Position numbers and translations under genes: made by a program | Part shown: one piece after another, positions 26,247-34,368 of the stretch | Position numbering within the stretch: the stretch's first letter is position 1 | Layout: every line of letters begins with the position of its first letter | The notes under the pieces: generated by a model | What the model saw: only the letters and a program-made list of their open reading frames with translations | Told to the model about the DNA's origin: nothing | Database searches by the model: none | From: JACKNG01 sp040220855 | GTDB lineage: Bacteria; Pseudomonadota; Gammaproteobacteria; Ga0077536 | Assembly (NCBI GenBank): GCA_040220855.1 | Contig: JAVJVZ010000020.1 | Coordinates: 1 to 64,000 of the forward strand | Direction: 5' to 3' | DNA: 64,000 bases

Positions 26247-27485
26247 TCAATCCCCGCGCGCGGGGAATTCGTGACCATGGCGCTCTATGGCGCTGCTGAT
26301 GACGGCGGTGCCCACCGCGTCACCCCACACGTTGATGGCAGTGCGGAAGCGGTCGAGGAACCAGTCGACCGCGAGTAGCAGGCCGATGCCCTCCAGGGGC
26401 AGCTTGACCGCGGTCAGCACCAGGATCATCGTGACCAGGCCGGCCTGCGGGATGCCCGCCGCGCCGATCGCGGCGAGGGTTGCGGTGAGGAAGATGATGG
26501 CCTGCTCGGCGACGCCGAGATCGAAGCCATACGCCTGCGCGATGAACATCACCGCCGCGGCCTCGTAGAGCGCGGTGCCATCCATGTTGATGGTCGCGCC
26601 GAGTGGCAGCACGAATCGCACCGCGCGGTCATCCGCGCCCGCCTCGCGCGTGCATTCCATGGTCAACGGTAGCGTGGCCGAGGAACTCGCGGTGCCAAAG
26701 GCGGTGACGAGGGCACGGCCCAGCGTGCCGAGATAGGCAATGCCGCGCCCGGCGACAACGCGCAGGACCACGAACAGGAACAGGAAGTGCAGCGCGAGGC
26801 CGACCAGCACGGTCAGCACGTACTTGCCAACCGCCGCGATCTCGGCGAGGAAGGCGGCACCGCCGCCGGCCTTGCCCAGCTGCGCGGCGACGAGCGCGAA
26901 GATGCCCACCGGCGCGAGCCACATGATCCAGGTCACCAGCTTCATCATCGCCTCGTTGAGGCCATCGAAGAACGCGATGACGGGTTCGCCGCGGGTGCCG
27001 ACGGTGGTCAGCGCGGCGGCGAAGAGCAGGGTGAAGACGATCAGCGGCAGCAGCTGGGTTTCGGCCGCTGCTGCCACGAGGTTGGGTGCCACCATCGAAA
27101 GTGCGATGTCGTCGAACCCGGTCGGCTCGCGCGAGGCTACCTCGGACGGCACCTCGCGGCTCAGTTCCGCGACGCCGCTGCCGGGTTCGATGACATTGAC
27201 CACAGCCAGCCCGATGGCCACGGCCACCGCGGTGGTCGACGCATAGTAGAGCACCGTGTAACCGCCGAGGCGGCCGAGTCGGCGCACGTCACCGAGCGAG
27301 CAGACTCCCGAGATCACCGCCGCCACGATCAGTGGCACGATGGTCATCTTCAGCGCGTTGAGGAACAGCGTGCCGAGCCATTCGACGGCGAGCATGTCGG
27401 CGCCGAACCAGGCGCCGCAGACGATGCCCAGGACGACGCCGGCGAGGATCGCCCACAGCAGGACGCCGGCGTGCGAGGCGGTCAC
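26247..27485 (-). CDS. Dicarboxylate/amino acid:cation symporter (DAACS family)
   Basis: This 412-residue inner-membrane carrier is related to GltP and DctA. Diagnostic motifs are the serine-rich re-entrant loop FGTASSSATLPLTMECTREA and the substrate motif LPLGATINMDGTALYEAAAV. A second re-entrant loop shows AAIGAAGIPQAGLVTMILVL. About eight transmembrane helices are visible. The start is a GTG at 27485. It likely imports glutamate, aspartate or C4-dicarboxylates with Na+ or H+; the exact substrate cannot be set. It lies 16 nt after fabI and is probably co-transcribed with it. Confidence 0.92.
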   Translation of the reverse strand: MTASHAGVLLWAILAGVVLGIVCGAWFGADMLAVEWLGTLFLNALKMTIVPLIVAAVISGVCSLGDVRRLGRLGGYTVLYYASTTAVAVAIGLAVVNVIEPGSGVAELSREVPSEVASREPTGFDDIALSMVAPNLVAAAAETQLLPLIVFTLLFAAALTTVGTRGEPVIAFFDGLNEAMMKLVTWIMWLAPVGIFALVAAQLGKAGGGAAFLAEIAAVGKYVLTVLVGLALHFLFLFVVLRVVAGRGIAYLGTLGRALVTAFGTASSSATLPLTMECTREAGADDRAVRFVLPLGATINMDGTALYEAAAVMFIAQAYGFDLGVAEQAIIFLTATLAAIGAAGIPQAGLVTMILVLTAVKLPLEGIGLLLAVDWFLDRFRTAINVWGDAVGTAVISSAIERHGHEFPARGD

Positions 27486-27501
27486 CGTGCCCGCGGCAGC
27501 C

Positions 27502-28284
27502 TCACAGGCCGGCCATGCCCATGATGTTGAACCCGCAGTCGCAGTAAGTGATCTCGCCGGTCACCGCGGACGCGAGGTCAGAGCACAGGAACGCCGCGAC
27601 GTTGCCGACCTCCTCGATGGTGACGTTGCGACGCAGCGGTGCCGCCTTCTCGACGTATTCGAGGAAGCGACGCAGGTCCTTGACGCCCGATGCCGCCAGC
27701 GTGCGGATAGGGCCGGCGGAGACGCCGTTGACGCGGATGCCCTCGGGACCGAGGCTCTCTGCCATGTAGCGCACGTTGGCCTCGAGGCTGGCCTTGGCCA
27801 GGCCCATCACGTTGTAGCTCGGCATGGTGCGTATGGCGCCGAGGTAGCTCAGTGTCAGCATGGCGCCGGCGCGGCCCCGCATCAGTGGGCGCGCCGCGTT
27901 ACCCAGCGCGGCGAAACTATAGGAACTGATCTCGTGCGCGACGCGGAACCCGTCGCGGGTGACGCTGTCGAGGTAGGAACCCTGCAGGGCTTCGCGCGGC
28001 GCAAACGCGACCGAGTGAACCAGGATGTCCAGGTGATCCCAGTAGTCGTCGAGATGCTCGAACACGGCCTGAATCTGCTCGTCGCTCTCGACGTCGCAGG
28101 GAATGGTGATTTCCGAACCGAGCTCGGCTGCGAAATCCTCGACACGCGACTGCAGGCGCTCGTTCTGGTAGGTGAAGGCGAGCTCCGCACCTTCCCGGCG
28201 CATTGCCTGTGCAATGCCCCAGGCGATCGATTTGTTGCTCGCTACGCCGACGATGAGCGCACGTTTGCCCTCGAGAATACCCAT
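27502..28284 (-). CDS. fabI: Enoyl-[acyl-carrier-protein] reductase (NADH)
   Basis: The product reduces trans-2-enoyl-ACP in the last step of each fatty-acid elongation cycle. It is a 260-residue SDR-fold enzyme with KRALIVGVASNKSIAWGIAQ at the nucleotide site, LDILVHSVAFAPRE, and the catalytic Tyr-x6-Lys within PSYNVMGLAKASLEANVRY. It is the triclosan-type FabI. A GGGGA SD lies about 9 nt upstream of the ATG. It is divergent from the ABC importer operon. Confidence 0.96.
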   Translation of the reverse strand: MGILEGKRALIVGVASNKSIAWGIAQAMRREGAELAFTYQNERLQSRVEDFAAELGSEITIPCDVESDEQIQAVFEHLDDYWDHLDILVHSVAFAPREALQGSYLDSVTRDGFRVAHEISSYSFAALGNAARPLMRGRAGAMLTLSYLGAIRTMPSYNVMGLAKASLEANVRYMAESLGPEGIRVNGVSAGPIRTLAASGVKDLRRFLEYVEKAAPLRRNVTIEEVGNVAAFLCSDLASAVTGEITYCDCGFNIMGMAGL

Positions 28285-28336
28285 GCGAAAGAGTCCCCTG
28301 AAGCTGCTGGCGGACGTGGATTACCGGAGGCGAGAG

Positions 28337-28364
28337 TGTACAGCGTCCGCCCGGAGTTTATAAT
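28337..28364 (+). promoter_or_regulatory. Promoter for the ABC importer/beta-oxidation operon
   Basis: -35-like TGTACA (28337-28342), 16-bp spacer and a perfect -10 TATAAT (28359-28364), 58 nt upstream of the SBP start chosen here. Read by eye. Confidence 0.6.
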
Positions 28365-28421
28365 CCCGACCGGTTCGCGGGGCGGCTTCGCATCTTGCAG
28401 TTCACGATTCCAGACGGGGAA

Positions 28422-30605
28422 ATGCTGACCCCTCCGGCACCGCGACGACGGGCGTGGCGCGCCTGGCGCGCGGTACTGCTGTGCATGCTGCTGCTGTGCG
28501 CAGGCGCGTGCAGCGATGTACCGTGGAACAGCCCCTATCCCTCGGCCGACAACGATCGCGCGATTCACTACGATTCGTTCTCCGAGCGGCCCAAGCATCT
28601 CGACCCGGTTTCCTCGTACAGCGAGAACGAGGCACTGTTCAACGGCCAGATCTACGAGCCGGTCGTGCAGTACCATTTCCTCAAGCGCCCCTACCAGCTG
28701 GTGCCGCTGACCGCCGCGTCGCTGCCGCAGCCGGTCTACTACGATGCCGCCGGCAACCGCCTGCCGGCCGATGCACCGCGCGACGAAGTCGCCGAGGCGG
28801 TCTACCGCATCACCATCAAGCCGGGCATCCTCTACCAGCCGCACCCGGCTTTCGCCACGCGTGAGGACGGCAGCTACCGCTACCACGCGCTCACCGAGAA
28901 CGACCTCGAGGGCCGTGCGACGCTGGCCGATTTTCCCGCGCAGGGCACGCGCGAGCTGCTCGCCGCCGATTACGTCTACCAGATCAAGCGTCTCGCGCAC
29001 CCGCGGCTGCACTCGCCGATCGCCGGGCTCATGAGTCGCTATATCAAGGGCCTCGGCGAGTTCGCCGCGCGCTTGCGCGAGGAGGCTGCCGGTGAGCGAG
29101 GTTTCATCGACCTGCGCGAGTACGATTTCCCCGGCGCGCGCGTCGTCGACCGCCATACCTACGAGATTCGCATCACCGAGAAATACCCGCAGTTCCGTTT
29201 CTGGCTGGCGATGTCGTTCTTCGCGCCGGTGCCGTGGGAGGCCGATGTCTTCTACGCGCAGCCGGGGATGAAGGAGCGCAACATCTCGCTCGACTGGTAC
29301 CCGGTCGGCACCGGCCCCTACATGCTCACCGAGAACAATCCCAATCGCCGCATGATCCTCGAGCGGAATCCGAACTTCCGCGGCGAGCCGTATCCCGGCG
29401 AGGGCATGCCGGGCGATGCCGAGGCAGGTCTGCTCGACGAGGCCGGGCGCGAGATGCCGTTCATCGATCGCGCCTACTACAGTCTCGAGAAGGAGCCGAT
29501 CCCGGAGTGGACCAAGTTCCTGCAGGGCTATTACGACGTCTCCAGCGTGCTTGCCGACAGCTTCGACCAGGCCATCCAGTTCAATGCCCAGGGTGAGGCG
29601 GAGCTGACCGACACGATGGCCGACAAGGGTATCGAACTGCTCACCGCGGTGACCGCATCGATTTCCTACATGGGATTCAACATGCTCGATCCGGTGATTG
29701 GCGGTGACAGCGAGCGTGCACGCCTGCTTCGCCGGGCTATCTCGATCGCGGTCGATTACGAGGAGCTGATCTCGATATTCGCCAACGGCCGCGGCGTGCC
29801 CGCGCAGGGACCGATACCCCCCGGCATCTTCGGTCACGTCGAGGGCGAGGAAGGAATCAATCCCTATGTCTACGAATGGCGTGACGGTCGACCGCTGCGA
29901 CGCTCCCTCGACGACGCCCGTGCGCTGATGCGCGAAGCCGGCTACCCGGACGGGCGCGATGCAGACAGCGGCGAGCAGCTCACGCTCTATTTCGAGACCG
30001 TCTCGTCGGGGCCGGGCAGCAAGTCATTGCTCAACTGGTACCGCAAGCAGTTCGAAAAGCTCGGTATCCAGCTCGTCATCCGCGCGACGGACTACAACCG
30101 CTTCCAGGAGAAGGTGCGCAAGGGCACGGCGCAGATCTTCGGCTGGGGCTGGAACGCCGATTACCCCGATCCGGAGAATTTCCTGTTCCTGCTCTACGGC
30201 CCCAATGGCAAGGTCGAGGCGCACGGCGAGAACGCGGTGAACTATGCCAATGCACGCTACGACGAACTGTTCGTGGCGATGCGCGCCATGGAGGACGGGC
30301 CGGCGCGCCAGGCGCTCATCGACGAGATGGTTGCGATCCTGCGCCGTGACGCGCCCTGGCTGTGGGGCTTCCATCCCACCGCCTATACCTTGTTCCATGC
30401 CTGGTATGGCAACGCCAAGCCGAACCTGATGGCACGCAACACGCTCAAGTACAAGACCATCGATCCGCAGCTGCGAGCCGAGCTGCGGCAGCGCTGGAAC
30501 GACCCGGTGGTGTGGCCCGTGGCGCTGCTCGGTGCGCTGCTGGTGATCTCGGCGGTTCCCGCGTGGCGTACCTACCGTCGGCGCCAGCAGGAGGCGGTGC
30601 GATGA
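28422..30605 (+). CDS. Lipoprotein ABC-transporter substrate-binding protein, family 5 (peptide/opine type)
   Basis: This large solute-binding protein (727 residues) has a basic n-region, hydrophobic core and lipobox (AVLLCMLLLCAGACS, Cys about residue 30), so it is likely anchored to the outer face of the inner membrane. SBP_bac_5 features include FNGQIYEPVVQYHF, YPVGTGPYMLTENNPN, RRAISIAVDYEELI and FGWGWNADYPDPENFLFLLY. It is longer than OppA/DppA because of extra N-terminal segments. The ATG at 28422 gives a normal lipoprotein signal but lacks a well-spaced SD; a TTG at 28395 is the alternative. It overlaps the first permease gene by 4 nt. The ligand is unknown. Confidence 0.88.
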   Translation: MLTPPAPRRRAWRAWRAVLLCMLLLCAGACSDVPWNSPYPSADNDRAIHYDSFSERPKHLDPVSSYSENEALFNGQIYEPVVQYHFLKRPYQLVPLTAASLPQPVYYDAAGNRLPADAPRDEVAEAVYRITIKPGILYQPHPAFATREDGSYRYHALTENDLEGRATLADFPAQGTRELLAADYVYQIKRLAHPRLHSPIAGLMSRYIKGLGEFAARLREEAAGERGFIDLREYDFPGARVVDRHTYEIRITEKYPQFRFWLAMSFFAPVPWEADVFYAQPGMKERNISLDWYPVGTGPYMLTENNPNRRMILERNPNFRGEPYPGEGMPGDAEAGLLDEAGREMPFIDRAYYSLEKEPIPEWTKFLQGYYDVSSVLADSFDQAIQFNAQGEAELTDTMADKGIELLTAVTASISYMGFNMLDPVIGGDSERARLLRRAISIAVDYEELISIFANGRGVPAQGPIPPGIFGHVEGEEGINPYVYEWRDGRPLRRSLDDARALMREAGYPDGRDADSGEQLTLYFETVSSGPGSKSLLNWYRKQFEKLGIQLVIRATDYNRFQEKVRKGTAQIFGWGWNADYPDPENFLFLLYGPNGKVEAHGENAVNYANARYDELFVAMRAMEDGPARQALIDEMVAILRRDAPWLWGFHPTAYTLFHAWYGNAKPNLMARNTLKYKTIDPQLRAELRQRWNDPVVWPVALLGALLVISAVPAWRTYRRRQQEAVR

Positions 30606-31579
30606 TCGCCTACGTCATTCGCCGTCTGCTCTACGCCATCCCGATCCTGCTCGGCGTGAACGTGATCACTTTCGTGTTGTTCTTCGTGGTCAACTCGCCG
30701 GAAGACATGGCGCGGCTGCACCTCGGCGCCAAGCACGTCACGCCGGCCGCCATCGAGAAGTGGAAAGCGGACCGCGGCTACGACAAGCCGCTGTTGTGGA
30801 ACGACGCCGCCGCCGGTGCCGAGCAGGTCACCGATACGATTTTCTATCGCAACACGGTGCGCCTGTTCCTGTTCGACTTCGGCCAGTCCGACAGCGGGCG
30901 TGACATCGGCTACGACATCTCGCAGCGCATGTGGCCGAGCCTCGCCATCACGCTGCCGGTGTTCCTGCTCGGACTCCTGCTCACGATCAGCTTCGCGCTC
31001 ACCATTGCATTCTTTCGCGGTACCTACATCGATACCTGGGCGGTGGTGCTGTGCGTGGCGATGATGTCCGTCTCGGGGCTGTTCTACATCATCGGCGGGC
31101 AGTACCTCATCGGCAAGCTGTTGCGGCTGGTGCCCATTTCCGGCTTCGAGAGCGGTCTCGTTGCGACCAAGTTCATCATCCTGCCGGTCATCGTCGGCGT
31201 CGTCGCCGGTCTCGGCCACGGCACGCGCTGGTACCGCACGATCTTCCTCGAGGAGATCAACCGTGACTACGTGCGCACGGCGCGCGCCAAGGGCCTGGCG
31301 GAGAAGGCGGTGCTCTACGGGCACGTGTTGCGTAACGCCATGATCCCAATCCTGACCGGCGTGGTCGTGGTGCTGCCGACGCTGTTCCTCGGCAGCCTCA
31401 TCACCGAGGCCTTTTTCGGCATCCCGGGGCTCGGCAGCTATACCATCGAGGCCATCCAGAGCCAGGATTTCGCCATCGTGCGCGCGATGGTGTTCCTCGG
31501 CTCGGTGCTCTACATCACCGGCCTCATCCTCACCGATATCTCCTACACCGTGGTCGATCCGCGCGTGCGGCTGGGTTGA
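30602..31579 (+). CDS. ABC transporter permease, DppB/YejB-like
   Basis: The 325-residue inner-membrane protein starts MIAYVIRRLLYAIPILLGVN, the classic OppB/DppB N-terminus. It has about six transmembrane helices and an EAA-type cytoplasmic loop (INRDYVRTARAKGLAEKAVL) that contacts the ATPase. FLGSLITEAFFGIPGLG is the family's C-terminal motif. The ATG overlaps the SBP stop (ATGA). It pairs with the following permease to form the translocation channel. Confidence 0.93.
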   Translation: MIAYVIRRLLYAIPILLGVNVITFVLFFVVNSPEDMARLHLGAKHVTPAAIEKWKADRGYDKPLLWNDAAAGAEQVTDTIFYRNTVRLFLFDFGQSDSGRDIGYDISQRMWPSLAITLPVFLLGLLLTISFALTIAFFRGTYIDTWAVVLCVAMMSVSGLFYIIGGQYLIGKLLRLVPISGFESGLVATKFIILPVIVGVVAGLGHGTRWYRTIFLEEINRDYVRTARAKGLAEKAVLYGHVLRNAMIPILTGVVVVLPTLFLGSLITEAFFGIPGLGSYTIEAIQSQDFAIVRAMVFLGSVLYITGLILTDISYTVVDPRVRLG

Positions 31580-31583
31580 GCCG

Positions 31584-32984
31584 ATGCAGCTGGTATTGCT
31601 GAAGACCGACCTGTTGTTCTTCGTGCTGCTAGTGCTCGCCACGGGCTACATCGCCTACGCGGCGCGCCGCGAGCACCTGCGCGCGCCGTGGCGCCAGGTG
31701 GTGGAACGTCCGCTCGGCATGAGCGCGGCGGTGGTGCTGATGGCCTATCTCGTCATCGCCGTGCTCGATTCCTGTCATTTCAACCCGCGCCTCGACGACA
31801 GCCCGGACAGCGCTTACAGCAACGAGATTGTCAGTGTGCTCGACGTCGTGCTGGCGCCGCTGCGCGGCAATGTCGAGACCACCTACTCGGCACCGTTCGC
31901 GGTGCGTGCCTACGCCAAGGAAGTCGTCATTGCAGCCGACGGCAGTACGCGGCGCGAATTCCCGCCGCTCGCGCACGGCGGCGCCCACCTCGACGATCCG
32001 GCGCGCGAGCGCGGCGCCGACGTCGCCAGGCGCGCGGCGCACGGCCTTGCCGGCGCGGCGCTCGCCTGGGCGCTCGTCGTGGCAGGGCTGGTGGCCTGGC
32101 TGGCGCACCGCCGCGGCATCGGCTGGGCCGCAATGCTCGGCGAGGTCGCAGGGGGGCGCACGCGGGTGCCGTGGCGCAGCATCCTCGCTACCCTGGGACT
32201 GTTGTTCGCGCTGATTGGTACCTGCGTCACGATCGCGCCGTACTACCACGTGCTCGGCACCGACAAGACCGGCAACGACGTGCTCTACCAGGCGCTCAAG
32301 AGCATCCGCACGGGGCTGCTCATCGGCACCTTGACGACGCTCGTGATGCTGCCTTTCGCGATCGTGCTCGGCATCGCCGCCGGTTACTTCCGCGGCTGGG
32401 TGGATGACGTCATCCAGTACCTGTACACCACGCTCTCGTCGATTCCGGGGGTGCTCCTGATCGCCGCTGCCGCGCTCATGCTCGAGGTCTACATGGCGCG
32501 CCACGAGGCGAGTTATACGAGCCTGGCGGCACGCGCCGACCTGCGCCTGCTGGCGTTGTGCATGATCCTCGGCGTGACGACCTGGACGGGCTTGTGCCGC
32601 TACCTGCGCGGTGAGGCGCTCAAGCTGCGTGAAGTCGATTTCATCAGCGCCGCGCGCGCTTTCGGTGTGCCTCACCGGACCATCCTGGTGCGCCACATCG
32701 TGCCCAACATCATGCACATCGTGATGATCTCCATCGTGCTCGATTTCAGCGGTCTGGTGCTCGCCGAGGCGGCGCTGACCTACATCGACATCGGCGTCGA
32801 CCCCAGCATGGAGTCGTGGGGGAACATGATCAACAGCGCGCGGTTGGAACTCGCGCGCGAGCCGGTGGTATGGTGGTCGTTGCTGGCAGCATTCGTGTTC
32901 ATGTTCACGCTGGTGCTGGCGGCCAACGTGTTCGCCGACGCGGTGCGTGACGCCTTCGACCCGCGCCTGCGCGAGGCGCGCTGA
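31584..32984 (+). CDS. ABC transporter permease, DppC/YejE-like, with extra N-terminal region
   Basis: At 466 residues this is well over the usual 280-340 for OppC/DppC proteins. The C-terminal 270 residues are a normal permease: LGTDKTGNDVLYQALKSIRT, the EAA loop LREVDFISAARAFGVPHRTI and SFGNMI-like SMESWGNMINSAR. The N-terminal 190 residues add two membrane segments (about 9-25 and 47-62), a loop of roughly 85 residues and a further hydrophobic segment (GLAGAALAWALVVAGLVAWL, about 152-171). It is 4 nt downstream of the first permease gene. The long loop may contact the large substrate-binding lipoprotein; this is inference. Confidence 0.9.
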   Translation: MQLVLLKTDLLFFVLLVLATGYIAYAARREHLRAPWRQVVERPLGMSAAVVLMAYLVIAVLDSCHFNPRLDDSPDSAYSNEIVSVLDVVLAPLRGNVETTYSAPFAVRAYAKEVVIAADGSTRREFPPLAHGGAHLDDPARERGADVARRAAHGLAGAALAWALVVAGLVAWLAHRRGIGWAAMLGEVAGGRTRVPWRSILATLGLLFALIGTCVTIAPYYHVLGTDKTGNDVLYQALKSIRTGLLIGTLTTLVMLPFAIVLGIAAGYFRGWVDDVIQYLYTTLSSIPGVLLIAAAALMLEVYMARHEASYTSLAARADLRLLALCMILGVTTWTGLCRYLRGEALKLREVDFISAARAFGVPHRTILVRHIVPNIMHIVMISIVLDFSGLVLAEAALTYIDIGVDPSMESWGNMINSARLELAREPVVWWSLLAAFVFMFTLVLAANVFADAVRDAFDPRLREAR

Positions 32985-33028
32985 AAAGGCCGGCGCGCCG
33001 CCCGCGCACCGCAAACGGAGCTGCATCG

Positions 33029-34348
33029 ATGGCTACGAGCTCGAGTCGAACCACCGCCGCCCGCACCACGCCGCGGGCCGTGTACATCGTCGACGGTGCG
33101 CGCACTCCCTTTCTCAAGGCACGCACCGGCCCGGGCCCGTTCCGGCCCTCCGACCTGGCGGTACGTGCCGGCCAGGCGCTCCTCGCGCGCCAGCCGTTCG
33201 CACCGGACGCGCTCGACGAGGTCGTGCTCGGCTGCATCATGCCGGGGCCGGAGGAGGCCAATATCGCGCGCGTGGTGGCGCTGCGTCTCGGCTGCGGCGA
33301 GCGGGTGCCGGCGTGGACGGTACAGCGCAACTGTGCGACCGGCATGCAGGCCATCGACAGCGCCGCGCAGGCCATCCTGCTCGGCCGTGCGGAGCTGGTG
33401 CTCGCCGGTGGCACCGAGGCAATGAGCCACGCGCCGGTGCTGCTCGGGCCGGACATGGCGCGCTGGCTGGCCGGCTGGGCCGGCGCGCGCAGCATGAAGG
33501 AGCGGGTGCGACTCGTCGGCGAGTTACGGCCCGGTCATTTCAAGCCCGTCATCGCGCTGCTGCTCGGCCTCACCGACCCGGTGGTCGGTCTCTCGATGGG
33601 CCAGACTGCCGAGATCATCAGCCGCCGCTACGGTATCACCCGCGCTGACATGGATGCCTATGCCGTGCGCAGTCACCAGCGCCTCGCCGCGGCCCAGGCC
33701 GACGGCCGGCTCGACGAAATCGTGCCGCTGATCGATGCGGGTGGAAAGGTCCACGAGCACGACGACGGCGTGCGCGCCGATTCCAGCGTCGACAAGCTGG
33801 CGCGGTTGAAGCCGTTCTTCGACCGCGAGTTCGGCAACGTCACGCCGGGCAACAGCTCGCAGATCACCGATGGCGCGGCATGGCTGCTGCTGGCCAGCGA
33901 GGAGGCGGTGAAGCAACATGACCTGCCGGTGCTCGGCCGCCTGGTCGATACCCAGTGGGCGGCCCTCGATCCGCGCCAGATGGGCTTCGGCCCGGTGCAT
34001 GCCGCGGCGCCGTTGCTGCGCCGGCGCCGTCTCGGCCTCGACCGCATCGACTACTGGGAGATCAACGAAGCTTTCGCCGGACAGGTACTTGCCTGCCTGC
34101 GCGCCTTCGCCGACCCCGACTACCTGCGCGCGGAGCTCGGCCTACGCAGCGCAATCGGCGACATCGACGAGGAGCGGCTCAATGTCGATGGTGGCGCCAT
34201 CGCACTCGGCCACCCGGTCGGCACCAGCGGTGCGCGCATCGTGCTGCACCTGCTCAAGGTGCTCGAGCAGCGCGACGCGAAGCGCGGCATCGCGGCCATC
34301 TGCATCGGTGGCGGGCAGGGCGGCGCGATGCTGCTCGAGCGGCCGTGA
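33029..34348 (+). CDS. Acetyl-CoA C-acyltransferase (thiolase, FadI-like)
   Basis: The 439-residue thiolase cleaves 3-ketoacyl-CoA with CoA in the last step of beta-oxidation. The nucleophilic Cys lies in TVQRNCATGMQAIDSAAQ, the acid/base residues in ALGHPVGTSGARI (His) and AICIGGGQGGAML (Cys). The N-terminus RAVYIVDGARTPFLKARTG is thiolase-typical. Its length and the insert before GMQTAE-like SMGQTAEIISRRYG resemble FadI/trifunctional beta-subunits more than FadA. It follows the permease gene by 44 nt and precedes the FadB/FadJ-like gene, so the two likely form a multienzyme complex. Confidence 0.92.
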   Translation: MATSSSRTTAARTTPRAVYIVDGARTPFLKARTGPGPFRPSDLAVRAGQALLARQPFAPDALDEVVLGCIMPGPEEANIARVVALRLGCGERVPAWTVQRNCATGMQAIDSAAQAILLGRAELVLAGGTEAMSHAPVLLGPDMARWLAGWAGARSMKERVRLVGELRPGHFKPVIALLLGLTDPVVGLSMGQTAEIISRRYGITRADMDAYAVRSHQRLAAAQADGRLDEIVPLIDAGGKVHEHDDGVRADSSVDKLARLKPFFDREFGNVTPGNSSQITDGAAWLLLASEEAVKQHDLPVLGRLVDTQWAALDPRQMGFGPVHAAAPLLRRRRLGLDRIDYWEINEAFAGQVLACLRAFADPDYLRAELGLRSAIGDIDEERLNVDGGAIALGHPVGTSGARIVLHLLKVLEQRDAKRGIAAICIGGGQGGAMLLERP

Positions 34349-34368
34349 GCACAACGGGAGCGATGGCC

